Shown here: positions 52,978-64,000 of the stretch, piece after piece
How positions within the stretch are numbered: position 1 is the first letter of the stretch
How the letters are laid out: the number at the start of each line of letters is the position of its first letter
Assembly: GCF_002933345.1 (NCBI RefSeq)
Contig: NZ_PDKR01000001.1
Location: 1 to 64,000, forward strand
DNA length: 64,000 nucleotides
Origin: Candidatus Pantoea edessiphila
GTDB taxonomy: Bacteria; Pseudomonadota; Gammaproteobacteria; Enterobacterales; Enterobacteriaceae
Reading direction: 5' to 3'
Program-made: the position numbers and the translations under genes
The notes under the pieces: generated by a model
Told to the model about the DNA's origin: nothing
Databases searched by the model: none
What the model saw: the letters and a program-made list of their open reading frames with translations, nothing else

Positions 52978-54045
52978 ATGAAAAGTAATGTATTTGTTGA
53001 TTATAGAGATATAACTTATCCATTTGGGATAAAACCTTCTATATTAACTCAAGACGAAAAATTGTTTTATTTAACTAAAATTAAGATGCTATTGAAATCT
53101 CGTAATGCGGTTATAATAGCACATTATTACACTAATCCTGAAATTCAAAAATTAGCTGAAGATACCGGTGGATGTGTTTCTGACTCACTAGAAATGGCTA
53201 GATTTGGTAGTACATATCCAGCAACTACTTTATTAGTTGCTGGGGTACGTTTTATGGGAGAAACAGCTAAAATACTTAGTCCAGAAAAAAATGTTATTAT
53301 GCCTACCTTAAAAGCAGATTGTTCCTTAGACCTTAGTTGTCCGATCAAAGAATTTAGTGCTTTTTGCGACGATCATCCAGATCGTACTGTGGTGGTTTAC
53401 GCTAACACTTCAGCTGAAGTTAAAGCTAGGGCGGATTGGGTTGTTACATCAAGTATTGCAGTCGAATTAATTGAATATCTAGACAGTTTAGGGCAAAAAA
53501 TTATTTGGGCACCTGATCGTAATTTAGGTAATTATATTATTAAAAAATCAAATGTTGATATGATAAATTGGCAAGGTACTTGTATTGTACATAATGAATT
53601 TAAATTCAAATCACTAAGACGTATGAAATTTATCTATCCTGATGCTGCAATAGTAGTTCATCCAGAATCTCCACAAGCAATAATTGAATTAGCAGATGTT
53701 GTTGGATCAACTAGTCAATTAATTAATGCAGTAAAAGAATTACCAAATAAACAAATTATAGTAGCCACTGATCGATCTATTTTTTATAAAATGCAACAAG
53801 TTGTACCAAAAAAAGAACTTTTGGAAGCACCTACTGCTGGTGAAGGTGCAACATGTCGTAGTTGCGCTCATTGTCCATGGATGGCAATGAATAATCTAAA
53901 AAATATTGCTGATAGTTTAGAATTTGGTGGTTCTAAATATGAAATTAATATTGACTCTGAATTGAGTAAAGCAGCATTATTACCATTGAACCGGATGCTA
54001 GATTTTGCAAAACAACTTAATCGTGAAATAAAAGGAAATATTTAA
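52978..54045 (+). CDS. nadA: quinolinate synthase
   Basis: NadA condenses iminoaspartate with dihydroxyacetone phosphate to quinolinate, the start of de novo NAD synthesis. I start at the ATG at 52978 (355 residues; E. coli 347), preferred over a TTG eight codons upstream. Cysteine ligands for the 4Fe-4S cluster are visible in [11 protein letters not shown] near 108-118, GTCIVHNEF near 200 and [15 protein letters not shown] near 297-303. Its substrate comes from NadB and from triose phosphate (TpiA). nadD is in the window; nadB and nadC are not. Confidence 0.96.
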   Translation: MKSNVFVDYRDITYPFGIKPSILTQDEKLFYLTKIKMLLKSRNAVIIAHYYTNPEIQKLAEDTGGCVSDSLEMARFGSTYPATTLLVAGVRFMGETAKILSPEKNVIMPTLKADCSLDLSCPIKEFSAFCDDHPDRTVVVYANTSAEVKARADWVVTSSIAVELIEYLDSLGQKIIWAPDRNLGNYIIKKSNVDMINWQGTCIVHNEFKFKSLRRMKFIYPDAAIVVHPESPQAIIELADVVGSTSQLINAVKELPNKQIIVATDRSIFYKMQQVVPKKELLEAPTAGEGATCRSCAHCPWMAMNNLKNIADSLEFGGSKYEINIDSELSKAALLPLNRMLDFAKQLNREIKGNI

Positions 54046-54147
54046 TTCATTAATTCAATGTATTGATTTAAAATATTTTATAAAAAATCAATATTTAAAT
54101 CTAATATAATAAATTTAAGTCATTTCTATAAATATATTATATAATAT

Positions 54148-54843
54148 TTATTCTAAATAATAATTTTTTGATATTTTAAAGTTATTTAGGAATTCATATA
54201 CCAAGGGTTTTCCAGTAGGAATGTTAATATCTTCAATTTTTTTCTTACTAATATTATTTAAATATTTTACCAATGCTCTTAATGAGTTACCATGTGCAAC
54301 AATAATTACTCTGTTACCTTTTTTTACCAAAGGTAAAATATTTGTATTCCAATAAGGAACGACTCTGTTAAGAGTTGATTCTAAACTTTCTGTTAAAGGT
54401 AGTTGTTCGAATTTTAATAAAGAATATCTGTAATCATGCCCTGGAAATCTTTTGTCATCAATTGTGATTTTTGGTGGAAATGTAGAAAAACTACGTCTCC
54501 ATTGTTTAACCTGTTCTTCTCCATATTTGTTAATTGCATCTGTTTTATTTAATCCTTGTAAAGCACCATAATGACGTTCGTTAAGACACCAAGATTTTTC
54601 TACTGGAATCCAAGTTTGATCAAGTTGATATAAGACATGCCATAGTGTATGGATTGCTCTTTTTAACATAGAAGTATAAGAAAAATCAAATAAAAAACCT
54701 TCTTTTTTTAAAAGTTTAGCAGCTTTATTTGCTTCATCATGACCTTGATTAGATAGCTCTACGTCTTCCCATCCGGTAAAGCGATTTTCTTTATTCCATT
54801 TGCTTTCACCATGTCTTAATAAGACTAATTTATTTAAATTCAT
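54148..54843 (-). CDS. gpmA: 2,3-bisphosphoglycerate-dependent phosphoglycerate mutase
   Basis: GpmA interconverts 3- and 2-phosphoglycerate. The 231-residue protein has the phosphohistidine His11 in [10 protein letters not shown], the [13 protein letters not shown] motif near 86-98 and the second catalytic histidine in [15 protein letters not shown]. coli GpmA has 250 residues; the missing part is the flexible C-terminal tail, here ending [10 protein letters not shown], so a conservative trimming rather than damage. Order nadA-gpmA-bioA fits E. coli after gene loss. Confidence 0.96.
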   Translation of the reverse strand: MNLNKLVLLRHGESKWNKENRFTGWEDVELSNQGHDEANKAAKLLKKEGFLFDFSYTSMLKRAIHTLWHVLYQLDQTWIPVEKSWCLNERHYGALQGLNKTDAINKYGEEQVKQWRRSFSTFPPKITIDDKRFPGHDYRYSLLKFEQLPLTESLESTLNRVVPYWNTNILPLVKKGNRVIIVAHGNSLRALVKYLNNISKKKIEDINIPTGKPLVYEFLNNFKISKNYYLE

Positions 54844-55103
54844 ATAATCATCCTTAATTTTAATTATTTTATATGATATAAAATGTTTTGAGATAATATA
54901 TCATTTGATAGTATATCAATTTATCATTTATTTTTAATATTTATAAAATAAAAAATAAATTAAAAACTATTTTGTCTAAAATAAAATTTTTAAACTCTAT
55001 ATATTTATTTTTATTAGAATATATAAATATTATTTATAAATAATTTTGTGTATTTTTTTGTATATTATATCAATAAATTCATTACAGTGAGAATTAAAAA
55101 GAC

Positions 55104-56396
55104 TTATTGTAAGTAATGTACAGGTTTTTCAATTGCTAAAATAACAGCCCCAATTAATTTTTCTAATTCATGTTTTTTTATAATATATGGTGGTGCTAAA
55201 TAAATTAATTTACCAAAAGGACGGATCCAAACACCTTGTTCAACAAAGAATTTTTGAATTGCTACAACATTTAATAAATTATGGGTTTCAATAACACCAA
55301 TGGCACCTAATATACGAATGTCTGCAACTTGTTTTAATTGATTTAATGGTAATAAGTACTTTCGAAGTTGATTTTCAATATTAAAGACTTGATTTATCCA
55401 TTTATTATTCTGTAATATATTTAAATTTTCTACAGCTACAGCACATGCTATAGGATTACCCATAAAAGTTGGACCATGCATAAAGCAATTTGCTGAACTA
55501 TTACTAATTGTATTAGCTATTTTACGGGTAGTAATCGTAGCGGCAAGACTCATAGTACCGCCAGTAAGAGCTTTTCCTAAACATAGGATATCAGGTTCAA
55601 TTTTTGCATGTTCGAAAGCAAATAATTTACCAGTTCTGCCAAAACCAGTGGCAATTTCATCAATAATTAGTAATACTCCATAGTGAGTACAATATTCACG
55701 AACTAATTGCAAATAACGAGGGTTATAAATGCGCATTCCACCAGCTCCTTGAACTATTGGTTCAAGAATAACAGCTGCTAAGCTTTTATGATGCATTTCT
55801 ATAAGATAGGCAAAACTGTTAAAATCTTTTTCATCCCAATCTGAATAAAAATTGCATTTTGGTGCTGAAGCAAAATAATGTTTATTTAAATATCCTTGCC
55901 ATAAACTATGCATTGAATTATTAGGATCGCATACAGACATCGCAGCAAAAGTATCACCATGATAACCACCTTTAAGTGCTAAAAATTTCTGACGGTTTTC
56001 TTTTCGTCCTAACCAATATTGCAATGCCATTTTCATTGATATTTCTACCGATACTGAACCAGAATCTGATAAAAATATACACTCTAAAGACAAAGGAGTT
56101 ATTTCTATAAGTTTACGACATAAAGAAATTGCCGAAGGATGTGTAATACCACCAAACATTATATGAGACATTTTTTTTATTTGTTTTTTAATTGCATAAT
56201 TAAGACGAGTATTATTATATCCATGAATAGCTGCTAACCATGATGACATTCCATCAATAAGTATCTTTCCGTTTTTCAATTTTAATTTACATCCTTGGGC
56301 ATTTATTACCTGATAACAAGGAAATGGTTCTTTAATTGAACTGTAAGGATGCCAAATATGTTTATAATCAAATTCATAATCGGTTTTTATTGACAT
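55104..56396 (-). CDS. bioA: adenosylmethionine-8-amino-7-oxononanoate aminotransferase
   Basis: BioA transfers an amino group from S-adenosylmethionine to KAPA, giving DAPA in biotin synthesis. The 430-residue protein (E. coli 429) has the PLP lysine Lys275 in LCLGKALTGG, the DEIATGFGRTGK motif near 246-257 and HPYSS near 16-20. It is divergent from bioBFCD across 96 bp, as in E. coli, but I cannot find the BirA operator there. Confidence 0.97.
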   Translation of the reverse strand: MSIKTDYEFDYKHIWHPYSSIKEPFPCYQVINAQGCKLKLKNGKILIDGMSSWLAAIHGYNNTRLNYAIKKQIKKMSHIMFGGITHPSAISLCRKLIEITPLSLECIFLSDSGSVSVEISMKMALQYWLGRKENRQKFLALKGGYHGDTFAAMSVCDPNNSMHSLWQGYLNKHYFASAPKCNFYSDWDEKDFNSFAYLIEMHHKSLAAVILEPIVQGAGGMRIYNPRYLQLVREYCTHYGVLLIIDEIATGFGRTGKLFAFEHAKIEPDILCLGKALTGGTMSLAATITTRKIANTISNSSANCFMHGPTFMGNPIACAVAVENLNILQNNKWINQVFNIENQLRKYLLPLNQLKQVADIRILGAIGVIETHNLLNVVAIQKFFVEQGVWIRPFGKLIYLAPPYIIKKHELEKLIGAVILAIEKPVHYLQ

Positions 56397-56408
56397 TATT
56401 ATTAAACC

Positions 56409-56436
56409 ATACTAGAAGAAATTAATTTATTAGTAT
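56409..56436. promoter_or_regulatory. bioA/bioB divergent control region with a short inverted repeat
   Basis: ATACTA (56409-56414) and TAGTAT (56431-56436) form an inverted repeat separated by 16 bases in the 96-bp bioA-bioB gap. Spacing recalls the BirA operator, but the half sites do not match its TTGTAAACC-type sequence. It is more likely overlapping -10 elements or chance. Confidence 0.25.
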
Positions 56437-56492
56437 AACTATATTGATTAATAGAAAATAATCTTTAATTATTAGAGTAAATTGGAGTAAAA

Positions 56493-57515
56493 ATGAAACA
56501 AATTTGGAAAATAAAACAAGTAGAAAAACTTTTTAACAAACCTTTAATTAATTTAATATTTAAGGCACAACAAGTCCATCGTAGACATTTTGATCCTCTC
56601 CTCATACAGATCAGTACATTACTATCAATAAAAACTGGTAATTGTCCAGAAGATTGTAAATATTGTTCTCAAAGCATAAGATATAAAACTGGTTTAAAAT
56701 ACCAAAGTTTAATGAAAGTAAAAGAAATATTAATTGCTGCTCATCAAGCTAAAGCTTCTGGTTCCAGTCGTTTTTGTATGGGAGCTGCTTGGAAAAACAT
56801 CAATGATCGTGATATACCTTATATAAAAAAAATAATAAAAGAAGTAAAAGCAATAGGAATGGAAACTTGTATGACTCTTGGTTCATTAACCAATTCTCAG
56901 GCGCAACATTTAGCTAAAGCAGGTCTTGATTTTTATAATCATAATCTTGATACTTCACCAGAATTTTACAATAAAATAGTAACCACAAGAAAATATGAAG
57001 AAAGATTAGAGACTTTAAATAAAGTTCGTAATGCAGGAATTAAAATTTGTTCTGGAGGTATCTTAGGTTTGGGAGAAACAGTAAAAGATCGTGCTAGTCT
57101 ATTAATACAACTAGCTAATTTACCAAAACCTCCTGAAAGTATACCAATAAATATGCTAGTAAAAGTAAAAGGAACACCTTTAGAAAATAATAAAAATATT
57201 GAACCATTTGAATTTATTAAAACTATTGCTATAACGAGAATTATGATACCAAAATCATACATTCGTTTATCAGCTGGAAGAGATCGAATGAATGAACAGA
57301 CTCAAGCTATGTGCTTTATAGCTGGAGCTAACTCAATTTTTTACGGATGCAAATTGCTTACAGCACCGAATTCAAATGAAAAGAAAGATATTATGTTATT
57401 GAATAAATTAGGACTCAAAGCTGAACATAATAACATCAAAAAAAATGAAAATTATATAAATACAAAAAATCAGGTGTTAACTAACGAACAATTTTACGAT
57501 GCGACATTACAATGA
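56493..57515 (+). CDS. bioB: biotin synthase (radical SAM)
   Basis: BioB inserts sulfur into dethiobiotin. The 340-residue protein (E. coli 346) has the radical-SAM motif CPEDCKYC with cysteines at 51, 55 and 58, the FCMGAAW motif, and the arginine/cysteine residues for the 2Fe-2S cluster ([27 protein letters not shown]). A TTGGAG ribosome binding site precedes the ATG. Its stop overlaps the bioF ATG as ATGA. Confidence 0.97.
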   Translation: MKQIWKIKQVEKLFNKPLINLIFKAQQVHRRHFDPLLIQISTLLSIKTGNCPEDCKYCSQSIRYKTGLKYQSLMKVKEILIAAHQAKASGSSRFCMGAAWKNINDRDIPYIKKIIKEVKAIGMETCMTLGSLTNSQAQHLAKAGLDFYNHNLDTSPEFYNKIVTTRKYEERLETLNKVRNAGIKICSGGILGLGETVKDRASLLIQLANLPKPPESIPINMLVKVKGTPLENNKNIEPFEFIKTIAITRIMIPKSYIRLSAGRDRMNEQTQAMCFIAGANSIFYGCKLLTAPNSNEKKDIMLLNKLGLKAEHNNIKKNENYINTKNQVLTNEQFYDATLQ

Positions 57516-58663
57516 GTTGGCAACAAAGAATAGATGAAGCTTTATCTAAACAACTATTTAGAAATAGATGGCGTAAACGCTATGTTGTGGAAGAAAATAG
57601 TACTCGTCTTATTAAAATAGAAAACAAAACATATATTAATTTTTCCAGTAATGATTATCTTGGATTAAATCAACATCCTTTGATAATTGATAGCTGGAAA
57701 AAAGGTATGCATTTAATGGGTGTAGGTGCAGGATCATCTGGTCATATCACTGGGTTTAGTCGTTTTCATTCAGATTTAGAAAAACAAATTGCTGCTTGGT
57801 TAGGTTACTCACGTGCAATATTGTTTATTTCTGGTTTTGCTGTTAATCAAGCAGTTATTAGTTTGCTTAGTAAAAAGAATGATCGTATTATCGCTGATAA
57901 ATTAATTCATGCTTCATTACTTGATGCTGCAATTCATAGTCCTGCTAAGTTATATCGTTTTAAACATAATATAATAGAAAATCTAATTTTTTATTTACAA
58001 TATTTATGTAGTGGCGAAACATTAGTGGTAACTGAAGGAATTTTTAGTATGGACGGTGATGCAGCACCTTTGAATAAAATTAATCAAATTACTAAAAAAA
58101 ACAATAGTTTATTATTAGTAGATGATGCTCATGGAATTGGAATTATAGGTGATAAAGGACGTGGTAGTTGTTGGGTTCATAAAATCAAACCTGATTTATT
58201 AACTATATCATTTAGTAAGGCATTTGGCATTAGTGGTGCTGCTCTATTATGTAACGAAAATATTGCTGATTATTTTTTACAGTTTTCAAGACATTTAATT
58301 TATTCAACTTCTATTCCACCTGCACAAGCTTTCGCTTTAAAATCTGCCTTAAGTTTAATTCAACAAGGAGAATATTTACGAAAGTGTCTCGATGATAACA
58401 TCAGTTACTTTAAATTAGGAATAAAATCCACTTCTTGGAGATTTTTAGATTCAAATAGTGCTATCCAGCCAATAATTATAGGCGATGATAATAAAGCTAA
58501 AGATTTGTCAGAAAAATTAGCTAGTGCTGGATGTTGGGTTAACGTAATAAAACCACCAACAGTACCAATTGGTACAACTCGTTTACGAATTACTTTAACT
58601 TCTGTTCATACATTTAAAGATATAGATGTTTTACTGGAGGTTTTAAATGAAGCTGCAAATTAA
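57512..58663 (+). CDS. bioF: 8-amino-7-oxononanoate synthase
   Basis: BioF is a PLP enzyme joining pimeloyl thioester and alanine to KAPA. The 383-residue protein (E. coli 384) shows [13 protein letters not shown] near 44-56, the [15 protein letters not shown] motif near 73-87, [10 protein letters not shown], and the PLP lysine in [10 protein letters not shown] near 233-242. It overlaps bioB by 4 bases and bioC by 17 bases, so translation of the operon is coupled. Confidence 0.97.
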   Translation: MSWQQRIDEALSKQLFRNRWRKRYVVEENSTRLIKIENKTYINFSSNDYLGLNQHPLIIDSWKKGMHLMGVGAGSSGHITGFSRFHSDLEKQIAAWLGYSRAILFISGFAVNQAVISLLSKKNDRIIADKLIHASLLDAAIHSPAKLYRFKHNIIENLIFYLQYLCSGETLVVTEGIFSMDGDAAPLNKINQITKKNNSLLLVDDAHGIGIIGDKGRGSCWVHKIKPDLLTISFSKAFGISGAALLCNENIADYFLQFSRHLIYSTSIPPAQAFALKSALSLIQQGEYLRKCLDDNISYFKLGIKSTSWRFLDSNSAIQPIIIGDDNKAKDLSEKLASAGCWVNVIKPPTVPIGTTRLRITLTSVHTFKDIDVLLEVLNEAAN

Positions 58664-59408
58664 CAAACAAGCTGTAATAACAGCTTTTGATAGAGCAGCA
58701 ATAAATTATAATAATTATGCAGTACTACAACGTCTAAGTGGTGATATTTTATTAAAAATAGCACCTTCTTTTTTTTCTGGAAGATTGCTGCTTGACGCAG
58801 GATGTGGTACAGGATGGTATAGTAATATTTGGCGTGAACGTGGAAAATTTGTAATAGCATTAGATCTTTCAATTGAAATGTTAAAACAAGCTCAAAAAAA
58901 TAATTCTGCAAATTACTATATAGTAGGTGACATTGATTATTTACCAATATCTAATTCTAGCTTAGATATAATTTGGAGCAATTTAGTTGTACAATGGAGT
59001 AGCGATCTAGGTAGGGTATTGAATCAGTTTAATAAAACATTAAAACCAAATGGATATTTGCTTTTTTCTACGCTTAGTGAAGGTTCTTTAAAGGAATTAC
59101 ATTGTGCTTGGTCATATATTGATAATTATTATCATGTAAATGAATTCCTTAGTAAAGAGGAAATATTTAAAATATGTCGTGAAAAACGTCTAACATGTAA
59201 ATCTCAAGTTATTATTATGCATTTTCCTAATGCACTTAGCGCAATGCGTTCATTAAAAGGTGTTGGAGCTACACATATACATAAGAAATGCCGTAATAGT
59301 GGTATTTTACTTCGTAAGAATTTAAATCTATTAGAAACATATTGGCCACGTGATAAACACGGTTTTCGTCTTAGTTATCATTTAATATATGGAGTTACTA
59401 ATTTATGA
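58647..59408 (+). CDS. bioC: malonyl-ACP O-methyltransferase
   Basis: BioC methylates malonyl-ACP so that fatty-acid synthesis can build the pimeloyl chain. The 253-residue protein (E. coli 251) has the SAM-binding motif LLDAGCGTGWYS near 49-60 and IVGDIDYLPISNSSLDIIWSN near 92-112. The start ATG lies 17 bases inside the end of bioF. The partner esterase BioH is not in this window, so either it is encoded elsewhere or another esterase replaces it. Confidence 0.95.
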   Translation: MKLQINKQAVITAFDRAAINYNNYAVLQRLSGDILLKIAPSFFSGRLLLDAGCGTGWYSNIWRERGKFVIALDLSIEMLKQAQKNNSANYYIVGDIDYLPISNSSLDIIWSNLVVQWSSDLGRVLNQFNKTLKPNGYLLFSTLSEGSLKELHCAWSYIDNYYHVNEFLSKEEIFKICREKRLTCKSQVIIMHFPNALSAMRSLKGVGATHIHKKCRNSGILLRKNLNLLETYWPRDKHGFRLSYHLIYGVTNL

Positions 59409-60079
59409 AATGTTTGTTTATTACAGGCACTGATACTGAAGTTGGTAAAACAATATCTAGTAGCTTATTACTTCAAATAGCTAATGAATATGGTTATCGT
59501 ACTGCAGGTTACAAACCGGTTGCTTCTGGGTGTGAAATAACATCTAAAGGAATCCGTAATAAAGATGCAATTATATTACGAAAATACAGTAGCGTAGATT
59601 TGGAATATTCACAGGTAAACCCAATAGCTTTTATTGAACCAACCTCCCCACATATAATTAGTATTAAAAATAACAATCCAATATCTTTTTCTATTTTATC
59701 ACAAGGATTATTAAAATTAAAAAAATTAGCTAATTGGATATTAATAGAAGGTGCAGGTGGTTGGTATACACCACTTTCTGAAATACAAACTTATGCTGAT
59801 TGGGTTTGTTTAGAAAAAATCCCGGTAATTTTAGTAGTTGGAGTTAAATTAGGTTGCATTAATCATGCGATGTTAACTATTGATGCAATCAAAGCTCGTA
59901 GGTTAAGATTAGCTGGTTGGATTGCTAATACTGTAATTCCACCGGATAAGTATTATGATGATTATATTGATAGTCTTAAAAGAATGCTACCAAATCAATT
60001 CTTAGGCATAATACCTCATTTAAAATTACTAAATAAAAAAGTCGTCAATTATAAAAAATTTTTAGTTCTGCCTGAATGA
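59405..60079 (+). CDS. bioD: dethiobiotin synthetase
   Basis: BioD closes the ureido ring of dethiobiotin with CO2 and ATP. The 224-residue protein (E. coli 225) has Walker A in GTDTEVGKT near 7-15, the GYKPVASGCE motif near 35-44 and EGAGGWYTPL near 116-125. It overlaps bioC by 4 bases (ATGA) and ends the operon. uvrB, which follows in E. coli, is gone. Confidence 0.96.
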   Translation: MKCLFITGTDTEVGKTISSSLLLQIANEYGYRTAGYKPVASGCEITSKGIRNKDAIILRKYSSVDLEYSQVNPIAFIEPTSPHIISIKNNNPISFSILSQGLLKLKKLANWILIEGAGGWYTPLSEIQTYADWVCLEKIPVILVVGVKLGCINHAMLTIDAIKARRLRLAGWIANTVIPPDKYYDDYIDSLKRMLPNQFLGIIPHLKLLNKKVVNYKKFLVLPE

Positions 60080-60454
60080 TTATTTTCTTAAATTATAAGA
60101 ATGAATATATTATGATTAATATTTATTTATGATGACTTTAATTTTTTCGTTACCTTTTCCCCTAGAATCCGATAATTCCTTTAAAATTTAATGATTTTAA
60201 ATAAATTAAAACGTCAATATTAGATATTGAATTCAAAGATCTTATTTCAATTAAGTATTTTATTCAATTATCTTTCCCTTATAAATAACTCAATTACTAA
60301 ATAATTAATATCAATTTTATTTTAATTAAATATATAATATTGTAAGTTTTAGTATATATCAAATAAATATTTATTATTTAATTATTACTTAAAACGCGAT
60401 CATTGAAAAATATAACTCTATTGAATTATCAATTCTTTGATTAAGATAAAAAAT

Positions 60455-60508
60455 AAATCATTAAATATTAATTCAATATAAACTTATTGAATTAATATTT
60501 AATGATTT
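60455..60508 (+). terminator. 24-bp perfect-arm hairpin, possible terminator
   Basis: Perfect arms 60455-60478 and 60485-60508 enclose a 6-base loop; the right arm ends in T and continues into further T residues. The form fits an A/T-rich intrinsic terminator, though it stands about 375 bp after bioD, far for that role. The arms include two G/C pairs. Confidence 0.5.
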
Positions 60509-60556
60509 TTATATAATAAAATTAATTATTATATAATAATTGATTTTATTATATAA
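60509..60556. repeat. 48-bp near-perfect palindrome
   Basis: Immediately follows the preceding hairpin. The two 24-base halves are reverse complements apart from one mismatch (T at 60523 against G at 60542) and meet without a loop. Function unknown. Confidence 0.6.
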
Positions 60557-60748
60557 TTATAAATAATCGTCGAAATATAAAATTATTTAAAGAAACATCA
60601 AATTATTATAATAAAAAATTATAAATAAAATGTAATTTTAACTTATTTGTTTTTATAAATATTTTGCTTAAAAGAATTTGTCTTTGTATAAGAATTATAT
60701 TTTTACTTAACAATGACATTTTTAGCTTTATTTTAAGAGGTATAAATT

Positions 60749-61459
60749 ATGAACCGATACTCAAAAAATGGTTCAATTTCTCATCAATCAGTAAAAGAGC
60801 TTCAAACTTACATGGCTCATGTATACGGTTGGATGACATGTGGTTTAATACTTACATCATTTGTATCTTGGTTAGTTGCTCATACGCCAATTTTAATAAA
60901 TTTTGTATTTAATAATAAAAGTGTTTTATTTACATTAATTTTTATCCAATTAACCTTAACAATTATTATTTCTAGTGCAATGACTAATTTAAGTAGCTCC
61001 TTAATAACAGGAATGTTCATGTTTTATTCTATGCTAACTGGATTAGTAACATCACATATCTTTTTACTATACCATTATTCTTCAATTTCAATTACTTTTT
61101 TTATATCTGCGAGTATGTTTGGAATAATGAGCATTTATGGTTATACTACAAAAAAAGATTTAAGTTGTTTTAAAAATATATTGCTTATGGGATTAATTGG
61201 GTTAGTAGTATCTTCATTAATTAATTTTGTCTTAAAAAGTTCATCATTAACATGGTTAATAACATATATTGGTATATTATTGTTCGTTGTATTAACAGCT
61301 TATGATACACAAAAATTAAAAAATTTAGGTAATAAAATTGATATTAGTAATAGTACTAATCTGAGAAATAAATCAATTGCAGGTGCTTTTATTCTTTATT
61401 TAGATTTTATTAATCTATTCAATTTGTTACTTAAAATATGTGGTGATCGTAATAAATAG
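60749..61459 (+). CDS. ybhL: BAX-inhibitor-1 family membrane protein YbhL
   Basis: A 236-residue membrane protein matching E. coli YbhL (234) throughout: LQTYMAHVYGWMTCGL near 17-32, MFGIMSIYGYTTKKDLS, the family signature LTAYDTQKLKN near 186-196 and LYLDFINLFNLLLKICG at the end. About seven membrane segments are predicted. BI-1 family proteins are proposed calcium-leak or stress channels; the bacterial role is not settled. AAGAGG precedes the ATG. Confidence 0.95.
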   Translation: MNRYSKNGSISHQSVKELQTYMAHVYGWMTCGLILTSFVSWLVAHTPILINFVFNNKSVLFTLIFIQLTLTIIISSAMTNLSSSLITGMFMFYSMLTGLVTSHIFLLYHYSSISITFFISASMFGIMSIYGYTTKKDLSCFKNILLMGLIGLVVSSLINFVLKSSSLTWLITYIGILLFVVLTAYDTQKLKNLGNKIDISNSTNLRNKSIAGAFILYLDFINLFNLLLKICGDRNK

Positions 61460-61472
61460 ATATACTTTTATA

Positions 61473-61503
61473 TCTCCCTAGCTCCTGTTAGAAGTTAGGG
61501 AGA
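61473..61503. terminator. stem-loop after ybhL
   Basis: TCTCCCTA (61473-61480) pairs with TAGGGAGA (61496-61503), 8 bp with a 15-base loop, 14 bp after the ybhL stop. Three of the pairs are G/C in an A/T-rich setting. No T run follows, so it may protect the mRNA end rather than terminate by itself. Confidence 0.6.
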
Positions 61504-61650
61504 AAAATAAGAAATAATTTTTGTTATTTACTATTTTTAATATATTATACAATATCTTGCAATATTTTTTACGGTATGTTTAATAGATTTTTATTGTCTT
61601 AATTTCGCATAGAAGAAAATTAACTTTTATTAAGGATAATAATTATAATA

Positions 61651-62229
61651 TTATTTATCTCTTTTTTTATTTAAAAACAATATTAATATATAACTTATTA
61701 ATAATATACTTACTGAAGGAATAAATATCCAAAGAACATATTTCAAATGTTTATTGATTTTATATAACCAATGGATAATTGCACTTCCAGCATAATAGCC
61801 TAGAGTAATAAATGTAAATGACCAAATAAATGCTCCTATTATATTTAATATGAAAAATTTCATTGAATTGAGACGGCTAGCACCTATGATAATTGGCCCA
61901 ATTATACGAAAACCATACATAAATCTAACTCCAATAACGAAAAAACTGGGTTGACGTTTAATTGATATTTTTGCCTTTATAATTTTATTTTTATATTTTT
62001 TTGCTTTTTGTAAAATTCTTGTACCATATTTGCGCCCAATCCAATAAAGTATTTGGTCTCCTAGTATACCTCCTGCCATTGCTGTTAAAAATACTCCAGT
62101 AGGATTTAACAATCCTTCGTGTACAGTTATACCACCAATTAAAGTAAAAGTTTCCCCTTCTGCAAGACATCCAATAAAAAGAGCTAAATAGCCATATTGA
62201 GCTATTAGTTCGCTAGTATTTAAGTGCAA
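61651..62229 (-). CDS. yohD: DedA family membrane protein YohD
   Basis: The 192-residue protein equals E. coli YohD in length and follows it closely: ISQYGYLAL-like N-terminus, the DedA signature FIGCLAEGETFTLIGG near 18-33, GDQILYWIGRKYG near 57-69 and the VRFMYGFRIIGPIIIGASRL motif near 101-120 with the conserved arginines. Four to five membrane segments are predicted. DedA proteins are linked to envelope integrity and lipid-carrier flipping. The gene is moved relative to E. coli, where yohD lies far from ybhL and trxB. Convergent with ybhL. Confidence 0.92.
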   Translation of the reverse strand: MHLNTSELIAQYGYLALFIGCLAEGETFTLIGGITVHEGLLNPTGVFLTAMAGGILGDQILYWIGRKYGTRILQKAKKYKNKIIKAKISIKRQPSFFVIGVRFMYGFRIIGPIIIGASRLNSMKFFILNIIGAFIWSFTFITLGYYAGSAIIHWLYKINKHLKYVLWIFIPSVSILLISYILILFLNKKRDK

Positions 62230-63955
<1,726 letters not shown>

Positions 63956-64000
63956 AATATCTAAGAACTATAATTATAATATTTTAAATTAATCAAAGAT

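Larger units (their letters stand above)
60080..60748. other. gene-free spacer with two long palindromes
   Basis: 669 bp between bioD and ybhL. No gene is recognised; a frame crossing the ybhL start in another phase is a shadow. The notable content is a 24-bp-arm hairpin at 60455-60508 and an adjacent 48-bp near-perfect palindrome at 60509-60556, listed separately. The AAGAGG ribosome binding site of ybhL is at the right end. Confidence 0.6.

Noticed and set aside
60664-60912. 82-codon plus-strand frame overlapping the ybhL start
   Set aside because: It is an alternative phase across the ybhL 5' end with no family resemblance.

Overview
The window is strongly AT-rich chromosomal DNA from a reduced-genome gammaproteobacterium of the Enterobacterales, almost certainly an insect endosymbiont. 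Nearly every intact gene has a close E. coli counterpart of nearly the same length. Gene order is still E. coli-like, but many genes between the survivors are gone and replaced by AT-rich spacers of 0.3 to 1 kb. I see no transposases, phage genes, CRISPR arrays or restriction systems. The arginine cluster argE/argCBGH, with a roughly 400-residue ArgG, recalls Morganellaceae and Yersinia-type relatives more than E. coli, where argG lies elsewhere. The species cannot be named from this sequence alone.

Layout. 1-150: leader and boxA of an rRNA operon running off the left edge. 158-18854: a block collinear with E. coli 88-90 min: murI (frameshifted), argHGBC with divergent argE, metF, metB, rpmE, priA, hslVU, fpr, tpiA, pfkA, fieF. 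19131-20863: cysE and secB. 21892-23175: sdaC. 23835-61459: a block collinear with E. coli 14-18 min: cspE, lipB-lipA (inverted), mrdB, mrdA, nadD, holA, lptE, leuS, ybeY, miaB, tRNA-Met/Leu/Gln, glnS, fldA, a decayed gltA, sdhCDAB, sucABCD, nadA, gpmA, bioA and bioBFCD, ybhL. 61651-63955: yohD and trxB.

How the genes work together. The window holds five arginine enzymes (argC, B, E, G, H), an uninterrupted biotin cluster (bioABFCD), lipoate attachment and synthesis, quinolinate synthase and NadD for NAD, serine acetyltransferase for cysteine, and MetB/MetF for methionine. This fits a nutritional symbiont. Citrate synthase is dead while 2-oxoglutarate dehydrogenase, succinyl-CoA synthetase and succinate dehydrogenase are intact, so carbon can run from 2-oxoglutarate towards fumarate but cannot enter through citrate synthase. 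Flavodoxin (fldA) and its reductase (fpr) remain, as expected for a cell that still runs the radical-SAM enzymes LipA, BioB and MiaB. PBP2 and RodA remain, so wall elongation is probably retained. Regulation looks stripped: metJ and cytR are missing from their usual places and no BirA or ArgR operator is recognisable. A near-consensus heat-shock promoter in front of hslVU is the clear exception.

I found no convincing undescribed system. The most useful observations are the poly(A) frameshift in murI, the gltA pseudogene beside intact sdh/suc operons, the preserved sigma-32 promoter, a 25-bp duplication at the lptE/holA junction, tRNA genes without encoded CCA, and several long perfect palindromes in otherwise empty spacers.
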